In this document: positions 10,566-21,600 of the stretch, in pieces
Layout of the letters: every line of letters begins with the position of its first letter
How positions within the stretch are numbered: position 1 is the stretch's first letter
Assembly (NCBI GenBank): GCA_030068145.1
Contig: JAPJBO010000456.1
Span: 62,001 to 126,000, forward strand
Length of the DNA stretch: 64,000 bases
Direction: 5' to 3'
Origin: Diplonema papillatum
Taxonomy: Eukaryota > Euglenozoa > Diplonemea > Diplonemida > Diplonemidae
The notes under the pieces: generated by a model
The model's input: only the letters and a program-made list of their open reading frames with translations
The model's database searches: none
Told to the model about the DNA's origin: nothing
Position numbers and translations under genes: made by a program

Positions 10566-10665
10566 TCCAGGATGCATTTCCAGGCCACCAATATAATGCA
10601 CACAATCTGTGAGCGACAGAGTGCTCGAACTGGGGTGGCACGCTACAACCAAACGTCGGGTGGTG

Positions 10666-11300
10666 TCAACTGGTCAGGTGGGAAAGAAGGTACGCGTCTT
10701 GGTTGAGGTTCGTGTAGTACTTGGGCGTCCGCTCGATCGCGGAAAAGCCGTGCTTCTTGTAGAAGTCGATGGCGAGATCGTTGGTTACCATTACGTGCAG
10801 CGCTATCGATTTCACTACGGGAGTCTCAACGGCCTGTGTGTGAGCGGGTGGCTAGCTGATCAGAACTCCTGAGGCCCTATCCTGAAAAAGCAAACTAGGA
10901 CGAAGGGCAGCAAGCTTCCCATTTCCTCACATGTTGCATGTTGGTAATGCAGAAACAAGCTGATGCCTTGGCACACCTGTTTGATAGCCCGTCGTAGCAG
11001 GGAGGATGCGATGCCTATGCGGCGGTAAGCTTCCAGCACACCAAGGATCATGATGTACATACGGTCATCGTTCTGCTCCTCGAACCGACAGCAGATGGCA
11101 CCGACGAGGGCATTGTTGTAATGCGCCAACCACGACCAGTCGTTGCCTTGCGTGTGGATCATCTTGTAGAACCGAGGCGGGTACGCCAACGGTATCGTGG
11201 CGTGTATCAAGACACGGAGCACTTCGACCCGATGTTTCTCAATGCGAGAGAGGGTCACGTTTTTCGGCAGCTTCTTTGCAACTTCGGCGGCCTCCTCGGT
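10666..11300 (-). CDS. NAA50: N-alpha-acetyltransferase 50 (GNAT family), spliced
   Basis: Exon 10977-11300, a GT-AG intron 10834-10976 (donor CAG/GTGTGC, acceptor CACACACAG/GCC, phase 0), and last exon 10666-10833 with stop TGA. The product tracks animal NAA50 along its length: RIE...IPLAYPPRFYKMI, then LVGAICCRFE (strand of the GNAT core), YIMILGVLEAYRRIGIAS (acetyl-CoA loop R-x-x-G-x-A), and after the splice LHVMVTNDLAIDFYKKHGF and ERTPKYYTNLNQDAYLL. NAA50 acetylates N-terminal Met, usually as part of the ribosome-bound NatA complex, and helps sister chromatid cohesion. No in-frame ATG lies in the first exon shown. An acceptor (AAACAG/ACC) at 11301-11302 implies a further 5' exon that I could not locate. 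Tandem copies of its 3' end lie downstream. Confidence 0.88.
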
Positions 11301-11304
11301 CTGT

Positions 11305-11480
11305 TTTTTTAGAGTGAAAGTTCGCTTTAAACTCTGGGGGTTTGAAGTCTGTGACCTTCGTCAATACAGTCAGGGCGGTAATTATGTCGTTTCTAATTAT
11401 GTTGGATTTGGTCGTGCGACAGATAAAAACGACATAACTAGAACCGACATAATTAACTTCGACAAATGGCTCTAGCTAGT
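11305..11480. repeat. Short dispersed motif and a small inverted repeat
   Basis: TTTTTTTAG followed by AGTGAAAGTTCGCTTTAAAC at 11304-11331 recurs (inverted) at 6260-6290 beside the tRNA-derived repeat. Looser forms occur at 17.07, 34.29, 38.09 and 52.7 kb. At 11381-11455 TAATTATGTCG is followed by CGACATAATTA, a weak hairpin. Its minus strand may hold the intron 5' of the NAA50 exon. Confidence 0.45.
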
Positions 11481-11626
11481 TACTGAATAGATGTGAGAGC
11501 ATCTCAACTGTTCAGATCCCCAACGCAGGCTCACTGCTTCCAGCCCATATCATGCATCAAGGCCAAGAAGGCTTGGGGTGCCCAGCTATTCACCACCAGC
11601 GACGCAGGTGATGCGACCAAGAAAGT

Positions 11627-11697
11627 TGAAGTATGGCTAAAGATAAAGTGGTGTCACCTGAGAGGGTAATCTCAGGGCCGCCCACGTGATAAGCCGT
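11627..11697. repeat. Dispersed repeat, copy at 27.34 kb
   Basis: GAAGTATGGCTAAAG, AAAGTGGTGTCACCTGAG, GGGTAATCTCAGGGCCGCCC and CACGTGA recur in the same order at 27344-27400. The copies differ by a 7-base insertion (ATAAAG-type) and single changes. Confidence 0.8.
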
Positions 11698-11803
11698 TAA
11701 GCATTGAGTTCTTTTAAGTAAATGAACCACATGAGCCGTTAAGCAGTGTGAACTTGAAATGCAGGTACCACAGGGGAAAGCTTGCATTTGTCATAGGCTA
11801 GGG

Positions 11804-12034
11804 TTATTTGAATACGTCGTCCGAGGACGATCTCAAAGCGGACGAGGACGGTGATAATAGGCTGGTGATATCCAGCTCCATTCTTCGTTTGTTGCGCTTT
11901 CGTGCCGGCTGTCCTGCCGAAGCAGTCGCTCGAGGGGGCGTTCCTGACATGGATGAGGATGAAGTCGAGGTGGCAGGGCTGGTGATATCCAGCTCCATTC
12001 TCGAAATGTTGCGCTTTCGCGCCGCGTGCCGTTA
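11804..12034 (-). CDS. Possible Ser-rich exon with internal repeat
   Basis: One minus frame is open between stops and encodes two copies of a basic motif, RKRNISRMELDITS and RKRNKRRMELDITS, separated by a Ser/Thr/Pro linker and followed by a poly-Ser tail ending SSDDVFK. The DNA copies (11866-11915 and 11978-12022) share GGCTGGTGATATCCAGCTCC. The composition resembles a disordered nuclear protein. No start or splice sites are certain and I recognise no family. It may be a decayed gene piece. Confidence 0.25.
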
Positions 12035-12084
12035 AGCATTGAGTTCTTTTAAGTACATGAACCACACGGATTAACATGCACTGC
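12030..12084. repeat. Dispersed 50-bp repeat, copy at 39.05 kb
   Basis: TTAGCATTGAGTTCTTTTAA, GTACATGAACCACACGGATT and AACATGCACT occur here and at 39046-39098. A shorter copy (GTTAAGCATTGAGTTCTTTT then AAGTAAATGAACCACA) is at 11696-11735. Confidence 0.85.
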
Positions 12085-13418
12085 GGTTAAGCAGCGGCTG
12101 CCGGCTTATCCCGTAACACCTTTTATATGCACATTATTGAAAGAGTAGCGTTGGCACTCTTACAGGTTCGTTCCCTCGTAGCTCGCCGGGAACGGGCACT
12201 CCAGTGAAACTGCTCGACAGAAGGTTGAAGGTTCGTCGTGACCGTAAGTACCGATACCTTGCTGAAGCCATCGATACAACCTCGGCAGAGGTTGTCATTC
12301 TGCGGGCTGCTCAGCGAGCCGCCTCCGGAATCCACAACAACCCTCTATGACCAGTAGTGCACACTAGCGACCTGCGAAGAAGACGCTGAAGTCCCGTGGC
12401 CGGTCAGGAAACACTGACGAACCCACAACGAGTTGTGCCTTCCCATGACGAGCATGCAGCAGAGACCACCCCCACCCGACCTCAGGGTACGAGAAAGCGT
12501 GCCAGGCCAGTACAGATTGGTGCCTTTCGATGCTTTGTACTTGTGAAGTTCAGCTTCGTGTGTGTACGACACTGGGGGGAAAGTCTTAGTTTATTGTTCA
12601 GGCAGAGCACTGCCTCATGCATTGTTGATGCTAGGATAACCTTTAGTTGTGAACTTGATAGCAGTTTCTTCCCACAGAGAAGAGACACTTGCTGGTCGTC
12701 GTAACACAGGGTTGGCTGCACAGCCGGCTTGACAGGCGGGCTGATCCGTCAGCAGAGCAGTGAGTGCAGCTGGAATGTTGCTTGCTAATTTTTGAACACC
12801 ACCGCAGACCGAGTTTGGCCCAGACTTCGCTAGGTGGGGCTCGGCCCTGCATGTGATGAAGACTGAAGTGGTGAAAAAAACACAGAATCGGTGAAGTGGT
12901 GAAGCAGTAGTTAGCGCCAAGCATGGATCTTCACATTCCGTCCTGGGACGGAATCTGTAACAGGAAGCTAATGCTCAGGCTGGTTGCAGCAGGTTCACTC
13001 CAGGTTGGTGGTCAAAAGACCCTTTGAAGCATGCATGAAGAGGGATGGGGGGCAGCAGTAACACACACCCCATTGGCGGTCGACTCTTCCTTTTTTTCCG
13101 CCTTTTCCTGAGCCATCAACGGGCTGCGACGACGGTCGTAGGGTGGCCACCCAGCGACAACCAACGCAATTGTTTTTCGTTTTGAAGAACTCTTTTCCGA
13201 TCAGACTAGCCACGTGTTGTTGCTTTCCTGTGTCAGAGGTTGACTTGAAGTGGGGGGTCCGAATTTAACTCATGCAATCGGCATTTTCAAATGTTGCGCT
13301 GTCTACCCGATCTGGGAGACCTCACCGGACTGGTAACTGTATCGTCGGAGCATACAACGATACCGGCAGAATGTACTTGTTTCGTAACTGCGCCCACAGG
13401 TTCCAGTAGTCATACATG
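12085..13418. other. Gene-poor interval
   Basis: No supported gene. At 12850-12915 the words GAAGTGGTGAAAAAAA and GGTGAAGTGGTGAAGCAGTA link this stretch to the LINE target flank and minisatellite end near 3.07 kb and to 7.3 kb. Otherwise nothing is recognised. Confidence 0.45.
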
Positions 13419-13419
13419 T

Positions 13420-13454
13420 AACCCCCGACGGGGAACGGTCCCCCGTCGGGGGTT
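13420..13454. repeat. Perfect 14-bp hairpin, GC-rich
   Basis: Arms AACCCCCGACGGGG (13420-13433) and its exact complement (13441-13454) enclose a 7-base loop. Related CCCCGT/ACGGGG words continue to about 13505. The structure could form a strong stem in RNA or DNA. No U-tract follows and no gene ends here. Confidence 0.85.
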
Positions 13455-14039
13455 CACGGCGGGAAAACGGGGGATTTCACCCCCGTGGACCCCCGTCGAG
13501 GGGTTTTTGGGCACCCTGTTGGGGGAAGATACACAGAAACAGCACCCTAGTAGGACAGTTCAGCCGACAACGCCAGCACTTCCCCGCCTTTTAGGGTTTT
13601 ACCGCAAGCCTTGGCGTTCGCATCGAGGTCCCTACAAAGAACGATCAAGCGGCGTCAAGAATAAGCCGTCGATACGCTGCCGATGAAGCCGGTCCGGCAG
13701 AGGAAGACCAAGCGCGCATGAGTGACGATTAAGACGAGTTGAAGACGAAGTCGAAGGCACGAGGTAACTGCGAAGCCGGCGATGCAGATTATTGCCACAG
13801 ATGCTTTGCATTAACTGTCGAGAACAGTCGTGGATTGCAGTGCCGTGTGGGAAGCACTGCTTCCGACTTGACTTCTCAGACCGTCCTGTCGTTGCTCGTT
13901 GATGCCCTCGTCTAATTATGGGTGGCGCGTCTACGAGCTGCTGCAGCTGCCGCCACAGGTCCTGGAACTCATGGGGGACGCAATGAACTGCGTGGAACGA
14001 GAATAGCCGGCACCGCTGATGCACGCAATCATCCATCTG

Positions 14040-15215
14040 CTTCCTATACCAGAGAGCACAGGACTCGCTTCGACATGGTCCCGCAAGAGATAGTACTGCG
14101 CTTAGCCGAGGACTTAGGATTGCACAATCGGGTTCTCAAGCCGCTGAGGGCTATCTACAGACTGCTCGCGAGACGCTTCAAGCTACCATTAGGGGTGGGC
14201 AGGGAGTTCAGTGCGACCAACGGTATCCTTCAAGGGTGCCCTGTATCCGTCATACTCATCAGTGCCCTGCTGTCGGTAGTGATGAAAGCGGTCAAGAAAG
14301 AAGCGGAGGGTGTGAGTCCAAAGTCATACGCGGACGACGCCACACTGCTGTCCAGGCTGTCGGAGGCCGCCCTGCAAAAGGGAGTGGACGTAGACGAGTT
14401 CTGCACACTCACCGGACCTCCAGAAGACGGTCGCGTTCTCGACGAGACGTAGGCATCAGTCGACTCTCAAACTCCGCAGCGTGGATGCGCTGCTGCGGTT
14501 TAGCAAATCCGTCAAGTGCCTCGGGGTCCTAGTCTCGACGGCGAAGAATAGGACGGAAAGGTCCGACTCGGAGAGGGTGGAGAAGGCGGCTGCCCTGGCG
14601 GAAGGCCTCCGCCATGCGCCGTTCCGGTACGAAAAGCGGGTCCGGATTGTGCAGTCGAATGTGCTTGCCTGCCGAGACCCGTTGTCGCAGCGCCTAATAA
14701 CGATAACCCCGGTATTATACAGGATATGGGCCTCGATACGGGCGCGGGATGCATTGGAGTGGATGGACGCCATAGCGCCCAGTGGGCTCCACGGGTGCCG
14801 GAAGAAACACGGACACCTTGCCGCACTTATTGAGGAAGCACAGATAACGGGACAGCCGCTATATGGCTTAGCGCTGGACTTCCAAAAGTGCGTTGACTCG
14901 GTGCCTGCGGAAATAGCATTCAAACTCGCCGAAGAGCTGGGGTTCCTTCCGACTGTCCTCCGAACTTTTGCGAGCCGCCAACATGCAGCGTCACTTCCGT
15001 GTTGGGAACACAATTGGGGAAGGTTCACACCTACGAATGGGATCATGCAAGGGTGTCCAATCAGCGTAGTGCTCATAAACGTGCTGATTAGCATTTGGAT
15101 GAGACGCATCGCTGAGATTGACGCAGCGATTCCATTGTCTTACGTGGACGACCTCTACACATTGTTGAAGAGCTGCTCAAACCTGAAGGAAGCAGTACAA
15201 CGTTCAAGCGAGTTT
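14040..15215 (+). pseudogene. Two joined fragments of LINE reverse transcriptases
   Basis: Fragment 1 (about 14040-14690) follows the full-length LINE closely: VPQEIVLRLAEDLGL, RRFKLPLGVGREF, TNGILQGCPVSVILISALLS, SYADDATL, then after a frame change the post-RT region (CLGVLVST, RYEKRVRIVQSNVLA). Fragment 2 (about 14691-15215) restarts further upstream in a related but distinct RT: ITITPVLYRIWASIRARDAL, LALDFQKCVDSVP (motif A), TNGIMQGCPISVVLINVLIS, SYVDDLYTLL (motif C). Both have lost the endonuclease and the 3' half. The junction near 14690 brings two elements together, by nested insertion or recombination. Neither can be active. Confidence 0.8.
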
Positions 15216-15350
15216 GCATGGGGAACGCGAGTGTGCGCGCAGAAGAATACAAAGCGGTCACTTTTCTGCAGAGAAGACACCGCTGTTGCCGCAGCACCTG
15301 GCATGGGCCGCTACGTTTCCGCCAGAGGAAACATACCCCGAAGGATGGTC

Positions 15351-16020
15351 GCAACCCGGGGCCAGACGGGCGAGGTCGCAAAACGTCGACAAATTCCGCA
15401 GGGAAGGAACTCGAAGGGAAGCCCCACGGAGCCCAGTTAGAACCCAGACGATGGAGGGTCCGGGCAGACGAGAAGTCAGGGAAACGTGCGCGCGACGCAG
15501 CCCGCAGTGCCCACGTCCAGAAGCCGAACACTGGCGTCATCACGGACTAGAGTGCAGAGAGACGGAGGAAGAAAGGCTGCATGCTGTCTCAGGCACCACT
15601 CCGGCCGCATGATACTCCAAGCCCCCATCAGCAGCCCGGGGGGGCATCAGCAGGAACCTAGAAGAAACCGCGCGTGGACGCTGAACTCTCGCTGCCAACC
15701 CGGGGCCCGACTGGCGAGGTCGCAAAACGTCGACAAATTCCGCAGGGAAGGAACTCGAAGGGAAGCCCCACGGAGCCCGGTTAGAACCCAGACGACGGAG
15801 GGTCCGGGCAGACGAGAAGTCAGGGAAACGTGCGCGCGACGCAGCCCGCAGTGCCCACGTCCAGAAGCCGAACACTGGCGTCTTCATGGACTAGTGCGGT
15901 GGAGAGAGACGGAGGAAGAAAGGCCATGCTGTCTCAAGCACCACTCCGGCCGCATGATACTCCAAGCCCCCATCAGCAGCCCGGGGGGCATCAGCAGACC
16001 TAGAAGAAACCGCGCGTGGA
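15351..16020. repeat. Tandem duplication, period about 344 bp
   Basis: The unit starting CAACCCGGGGCC at 15352 is repeated from 15696. Both contain GCAAAACGTCGACAAATTCC, GCAGTGCCCACGTCCAGAAG, GCATGATACTCCAAGCCCCC and CATCAGCAGCCCGGGG. The copies differ by small indels. It follows directly on the LINE fragments and may be part of one of them. The overlapping open frames carry no recognisable domain. Confidence 0.85.
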
Positions 16021-16049
16021 CGCACTCTCGCTAAGAGGGGAGCCACGTT

Positions 16050-16240
16050 AAAATGGGTTCGTAACACACACCCACACACACTGGGTAGCAGTCGTCAGCA
16101 TTGCACAATGTTTGGCGACACTGATTTGTGCGAGCGAGTCTCGGAACAGGACTTAAAACTGTGACCCAGGTGGCAAATGCCGGCCAAAACGGGTTGGAAG
16201 CTAGTCAGGCGCAGAGAGACTGTTCCCGGTCCAACGCCAA
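16050..16240. repeat. Inverted copy of the 1.2-1.4 kb repeat
   Basis: Its reverse complement reads GTCCTGTTCCGAGACTCGCT, CGCCAAACATTG, TGCTGACGACT and a GTGTGTG run, matching 1270-1375. It also matches CTCTCTG.GC.TGACTAGCT near 1225. Confidence 0.75.
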
Positions 16241-16344
16241 ACACGGTATGCGCGCCGCAAAGAGCTGAAGGAAAAAAAGGAAACAGATAATATTTGCATC
16301 GGCGCGAAGAAGCACTGAAGCTGCGTGCCTGTTGTCAGTCACCA

Positions 16345-16860
16345 TCAACGGGGCGGGAACCCGGGAGAGCAAACTGGGAGGGGATTGCAAGAACGTGCTT
16401 GGAATGGATATGTGCTCAAGACCGCACTGGTCCCGTCTGCGCCGTGTTTCGGTTCTTTAAGCCACGGATACATAAGGCGGACCATCATCAGCGCGGAACC
16501 TGAGTGTTTGCAGACAGGACAGCGGTGTGAGTCTGGCGGCAGCTCGTAGGCCGGGAACCCGGGAGGGCAAGCTGGGAGGGGAGGGGGCGGGTGATTGCAA
16601 GGCGTGCTTGGAATGGTACGGGCTCACCATAGTGTCCTTTCGGTCGTTGAAGGCACAAGACCGTCGTCAGTACGGAACCTGGGTGCTTGCAGACGGGACA
16701 GCAACGTGTGTCTGGCGGCAGCTCGTGGGGCCTCTCAAGCTACGCCGACGGTTTCGTAGTAGCGGTTGAGACCTATACGGGCAAAGGCGTTCAAGTTGAA
16801 CGAGGCCGATGTCCCCGCAGCGGGTTCCACCTTTTCGTCAACCCGGCTATCACTTTGACG
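16345..16860 (+). pseudogene. Tandem pair resembling piggyBac-type transposase pieces
   Basis: Two copies of a ~200-bp unit lie at about 16345-16550 and 16552-16735, with a third, more decayed copy at 34925-35105. Shared DNA words are AACCCGGGAG, GTGCTTGGAATGG, GCGGAACCTGAGTGTTTGCAGACAGG-type blocks and CTGGCGGCAGCTCGT. The plus strand of the second encodes QYGTWVLADGTA and, in another frame, YADGFVVAVETYTGKG, which resembles the WVLAD...VYTGK part of piggyBac-like DDE transposases. The frame is broken between them and the rest of the transposase is missing. The assignment is tentative. Confidence 0.35.
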
Positions 16861-17135
16861 CCACCTGCTCCCCCAGAGAAGGCGAGAGCACACGGAAAGG
16901 GGAGAGCGCCAGTGAAACGCCGTCGGGAAGCTGGTGGCGAGGCTCTCGTTCCCTCCTACATTTGCATTTTACTTGAGGAGGGTGTTGATATTCCAGCGGT
17001 TGGAGCGGATCCTCTCTTGTCCCTTTGCGCCAGTAGGAAAGAACCCTGGGCTTCCTTCCAGCTCGGCTCTGTTTTTTAGAGTTATAGTTAGCTTTGTGCC
17101 GGTCAGTGCTGGCCGACATCCTATACTCGTGGGGG

Positions 17136-17207
17136 TTCTAGACTGTTTCTTGTAGTAAGCGGTCGGTTTTTTGAAGTCTCCGTTTGATTTGGGAGGCGGG
17201 GGGGAAA
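17136..17207. repeat. Dispersed repeat, copy at 29.35 kb
   Basis: TCTAGACTGTTTCTTGTAGT, AAGCGGTCGG, TTTTTGAAGTCTCC and GAGGCGGGGGGGA recur at 29346-29417 in the same orientation with few changes. Confidence 0.85.
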
Positions 17208-17497
17208 AAGGGTTCTACTTCGTGAAACGCGCGGCTTCATATGGACAGCCAAGAAGTGTAGTTTCGCATTCCTGAAAGGCTGCGTCTTCACGCGGTGACC
17301 ACCAGCCACGGAAAGCAGAGTGAAATAATTTTCTGTTGATATGGGGTTTGCAGGCACTACGCGTAGTGCACACGTGCTGCTGATGGTGGTGTATGCAGCC
17401 AGCGTGCAGGTCCTCAGGAGGTGGTCCAGGACCCAATATCCCCGATATCAGGGTCTGAGGTCCCGATCTGGGGTCCCGGGAAGCTTGTGCCTGCGGC

Positions 17498-17515
17498 CTA
17501 CGCGCGCGCGCGTAG
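17498..17515. repeat. CG-alternating perfect palindrome
   Basis: CTACGCGCGCGCGCGTAG is an 18-bp perfect palindrome with a (CG)n core, a sequence able to adopt Z-form or cruciform DNA. No neighbour suggests a function. Confidence 0.8.
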
Positions 17516-20179
17516 TATTTTTACACAACCTCAGACCACCAGATCGGGAGCTGCGCATGCCGTGGGACCCCAATATGGCCCAATATGGGACGGTATATGG
17601 AACGGTATTGCATCGACTAGTCCTTCCCGGCGCGTACAAACGAACACCGCGTCTATTAAGGGAGATGCTCCCTTCAGTCAACCCTGGGCGGCATCCCCAC
17701 TTTTCGGGTAAATCGGCGGGCGTATTGCCCTTTGCCACGCCTGAAACAGCAGGACAAGTACGAAATAAGTACACTTGCCTGTGTCTTGACGCGCACGCTT
17801 GCACCGCAAGTGCGAAGTAAATGCACTTGCTGTGTGTTCTTGACATCCAGTGTACCGTTATTGCCATCGAACGTGTTTGTGCTTTGGTATGTGTTGATTA
17901 TGTGGACTTGACGGGCACATCGACTGCCTGGAACCTGAGCGGATACAGGACACCGAACCAACTCGCCACAGCCAAGACTGCATGTTCGCAAGCGCCGCTG
18001 AGCATGACGAGCCACAAGACATACCAGTGGTCTTTTCCACAGCGTAACCAGAAGACTTGACACGCCTGCCTATGCAACCCCGAAGTTTCTTGCACGTTGC
18101 ATGTGGCCAAATAGTATTCACGAAACAGCGTAAGCGGTTGTGTGGGGGGGAGAGAAGTCCTGTATCACAGGACTATGCTACTAGTCGGTCACTGTCAACA
18201 TACTAGACTATCCGTACGAGAGAACATGGGCAACTCCTTCGGGTGGTGTCGCTGGTGACCATGCTAAAAACTTCAGGTTCGGCCGACGTAGCCATTTCTT
18301 TCCAAGGAAATGAACTGCCGTGCGGATTGGATAGCGCAAATTGGCACAGCGACGCAGGAGTGGCCATAGAAGCCACGGTGTCCGAAAGAACTACCGAGCT
18401 CACTAAACTGCTCGCAGCGCCATTGCGGCAGTATCGAGCCTAGCTTTCTAGCGCTTGTTGTGGTTTAGAGGTTCGGTGTTTTAGGGTCTCCGGTTGACCA
18501 TTGGGGCTGTTTCGTTCGAACCAGTAAGTTTCTGAGTGCGACGCCCGCAGGCTTCGAATCTGGCCCCAGCTGCTCGCCCTGGAGCACGATAGCACCGGAG
18601 ACCTCCGCAACCGTGTCTAAGTGGTTAGTAAAAAACACTCAGGGCACCCGCAAACCGGGTGGCGGTCCCGCAAGGATAAAAATCGTCGGCAGGGTGTCAT
18701 GGTGGGGACGGCCCGCCGGATGTTGAGAGCTAGAGAGGTGCAGACGCCATGAAGGCGTGAACTGTTCGCGGGCTAGATGACGTCGGTCAAGTGGCAATGC
18801 GGATGCTCGCCTGGCCTCTCTGGGTCGTTTTGGCTGCTGCGCGTTCTTCCCTGCCGGCTTGCGATGCATGCGAGATCGCTTCCTCGACCTATTCTCGAAC
18901 CTTAAATGGGCGTGAGCTCGGGGTTACTTCATGTTGTTAACCCTGACGTAGAATCCTGGTTCTAAGTGGGCCACTTCTAGTAAGCAGGACTGGCGACGCG
19001 GGATGAACCGAAAGCTGACTTGAGGTGTCCGCGTGATCGCTCATCAGATACCACAAAGGTGTCGGTTCATCTTGACAGCAGGAGGGAACTCCGCTAGACT
19101 TCATTTGTGCTGGCTGGAAACCTTGTCCGGGGTCGCCTTCTGTATAGAGTCGTGAATAGTCGGAGACAACTACACAGTGGGTCTTTTTTGTTGCACGCTT
19201 ACTGCCCGCCACTAAACCCAGATTCATCTGTGTTTCGTGTGGGCTGCAGCACATTTACCTCCTTTGATCTATCGCAACTGGCAGTCTCCTCAAGCATTGC
19301 CTACAAAGCAGGTGCTTATACAAAAAAAGGGGGGGGGGGGGGGGAATGTTCTCGGTAGCAACCCAGAGCCCGATGCTCGGCCAGCATGAAGTCTGCTTCG
19401 TGTGAAAGCACGTCCCCCAACGGATACGTCCAGGTGAGTTGCGCCACTTCACGCGTTTCTCTAGCGATGTATTCTGAGCTTATTGGGCGCTTCAGGTGCT
19501 CGCAGAAAGAGAGATCACAGTACGGTTAGAAGTGATTCAGTGGTAAGTCATAGGACGTGCCATCGAGGGGTTACAAAGTAGCTGCTGGAAGGGATAGAAA
19601 GTAGCAAGGAGCAGTGTGCCACGTGCGGGCAATCGCAGCCTTTTAGACGGTAGAGGAGGCCAAAGGGAGGGGGTTCCGCTCACGTCGGGGCTGCTGCCCT
19701 CGAATCGTGGCCGCTGTCGTCTCTTCTGGCGTCATTTGCGGTTGAAAAGGCCGGCGTTCCCAAATTCGCCGCGTCCCGCACTGTTGACCACAGGAGGCTT
19801 GGAGCGGGGCGGGAGAGGTCGGGATGGAATAGAAAAAGAATGGAGGGGGCTTAATGGCCGCATTGGTTTCCTTTTTTTTTTTTTTGCCGTTTTGTGTTTC
19901 CGACGATCCCGTGGGACGTACAGATTGGTGTCTTTCGACGTTGTTTTCCTTGACCGGGGCGGGTTCTCGTCACGGCCGGCTGTTTTTTGAAGGTAATTCT
20001 TATGTGGCGGCAATTGGTTGTATCAAGCTAGGTGGAGTACGCAGCTACAGATAACGTTGGGAACAGAGCAAAGCTCATCGCAGGATGAGCACAGAGTCAA
20101 AACACTGTCCGGTTGCTAGGGCATCTTGCGGGCCAAGGATGCAGGGTTCGGGGCGTCAAACAAACGATGGGTTTCAATC
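17516..20179. other. Gene-poor interval with dispersed repeats
   Basis: Contents: the 58-bp repeat at 18463-18520, the 164-bp repeat at 19168-19331 (partner of 7.14 kb), a run of about 16 G at 19327-19342, and a T-rich stretch with GTTTTGTGTTTCCGACGAT at 19870-19905 related to the 34.2/36.5/38.0 kb family. No gene is supported. Confidence 0.5.
18463..18520. repeat. Dispersed 58-bp repeat (three copies)
   Basis: TTGTGGTTTAGAGGTTCGGT, GTCTCCGGTTGACC and TTG.GGCTG occur here, at 40568-40625 and at 47767-47822, all on the plus strand with 3-6 differences. The copy at 47.8 kb lies in the intron-like DNA beside the J-gene exon array. The flanks differ, so the unit itself moved or was copied. Confidence 0.85.
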
Positions 20180-20985
20180 CTTGACGACGCGGCTTCGCCC
20201 GATCCGATAAGTGCTAGCGACGGTCCCGAAAGATGGTGAACTATGCCTGCGCAGCACAGCCCAGACAAGCAAACATCGTGAAGCGTGCCAGATAAAGACG
20301 AAATCTAAGCAGCACTGCGCGGTCACATAAATAGAATAGGCGCGATGTTTGTTTGTACGTGCCGGGGGAGGATTAGCCTGTTAGTGAGTGATAGTGAGTG
20401 AATATGATCGGTAGGCTAAACTTCTCCCAAACACGCTGCCAGCGTTCTCTTTCGTGTTTACAATTAATTGTTATTACGAAAAATACTGAGCTATGTTGAT
20501 GTTGATGCTGATACGCAATCCGCGCAACACTGTCCCGTTAGGCGGAAATCGTGAAGTATGCCAGATAGGACGAATTCTTCTGCGCAGCACTTTATAAATA
20601 CTGAACTATGCTGGGATAGGACGAGACCAGTCCGGACAAGCAAAGATCGTGATGCCAGATAAGGCGAGATCTAAGCAGCACTGCGCGGTCAAATAAAAAT
20701 ACTGAGCTTTGCTGATACGACAATACAATCCGCGCAACACTGCCCTGCTAGGCCGAAATCGTGAAGTAAGCCGGATAGGACGAATTCTGCGCAGCGCTTT
20801 ATAAATACTGAACTATGCTGGGATAGGACGAGACCCGCGCAGCACAGTCCGGACAAGCAAAGATCGTGAAGCATGCCAGATAGGACAAAATCTGCGCAGC
20901 ACTACGCGGTCACATAGAAATACTGAGCTAAGCTGGGATCCCTCTCGACGAAACCTGCGCAACACAGCCCGGTCTAGCGAAGATG
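20180..20985. repeat. Imperfect tandem array with ~75-bp units
   Basis: Repeating words are AAATACTGAGCTATGCTG, CGCGCAGCACAGTCCGGACA, AGCAAAGATCGTGAAGCATG, CCAGATAGGACGAAATCTGC and GCAGCACTGCGCGGTCACAT. Units alternate between forms, giving a longer period of about 230-240 bp. The array has about nine units. There is no coding frame and no spacer uniformity of the kind expected for CRISPR. Confidence 0.85.
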
Positions 20986-21499
20986 CCGGGGTACGATGAA
21001 AGGGCGAACAGTGGTTCCCCCCTGGTAGGTCTGCGTGCGGTGTTGACCACCTGTGTGCCGTGACCTCAACCTGGCTGGCCCATTGACATGGTCAACAGGC
21101 ACAGCCTTTGCGCAATGTGTGTCAAGCAACGCGCTGGAATGCGGCGGCGTGTGGGCACCGTGCGCATTTATTTCTACGGGACTGACTTTGGTCGTCTTGT
21201 TTTGATTTTCACGCAAGGGGAAAGGTGGGGTTAGAGCTAATACGGAAGCACCATGTGTGCACACCTTGGCTCGGAAAGAAGGAAACTTGTTTTGTGCGCA
21301 TTCTCTGTTTTTTCCTTTCTTAAACGTCAGGGACCGGGTACCCTCAAAATCGTGTACAACCTGAAAATAATGTGAGGGATAGCCATTTTCTGGCGGGGGA
21401 AGCTATATTGGGCACTTTTTGTCTCGAAGAAATGTAAAAGCAGGGGTTCGGAAGCTCTTCAGAAAAAGCGCAAAGTTTGCGCGGAAGAAAAGCCTCTGT

Positions 21500-21600
21500 T
21501 CGCTGTTGCACCGTGGTGCAGTGGGTTGGACCCCTGACCGACTGCACCAGGGGCGCTTCACCGAGGACCCCCGTGTTTCAGATCGCGTCCTCCCCGTCTC
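21500..21600 (+). repeat. Possible tRNA-like remnant
   Basis: GCACCGTGGTGCAGTGGGTTGGA carries an A-box-like TGGTGCAGTGGG, followed about 60 bp later by a poor B-box-like GTTTCAGATCGCG. The fold is not convincing for a working tRNA. It may be a decayed tRNA-derived SINE. Two CCCCGCGCAGCGGCAA words follow at 21641 and 21701. Confidence 0.25.

Noticed and set aside
13632-14036. Minus frame of 134 codons before the LINE fragments
   Set aside because: No domain; antisense to DNA that leads into the plus-strand LINE piece.
20180-20985. CRISPR-like look of the array
   Set aside because: Units are imperfect, of unequal length and without unique spacers. The genome is eukaryotic.
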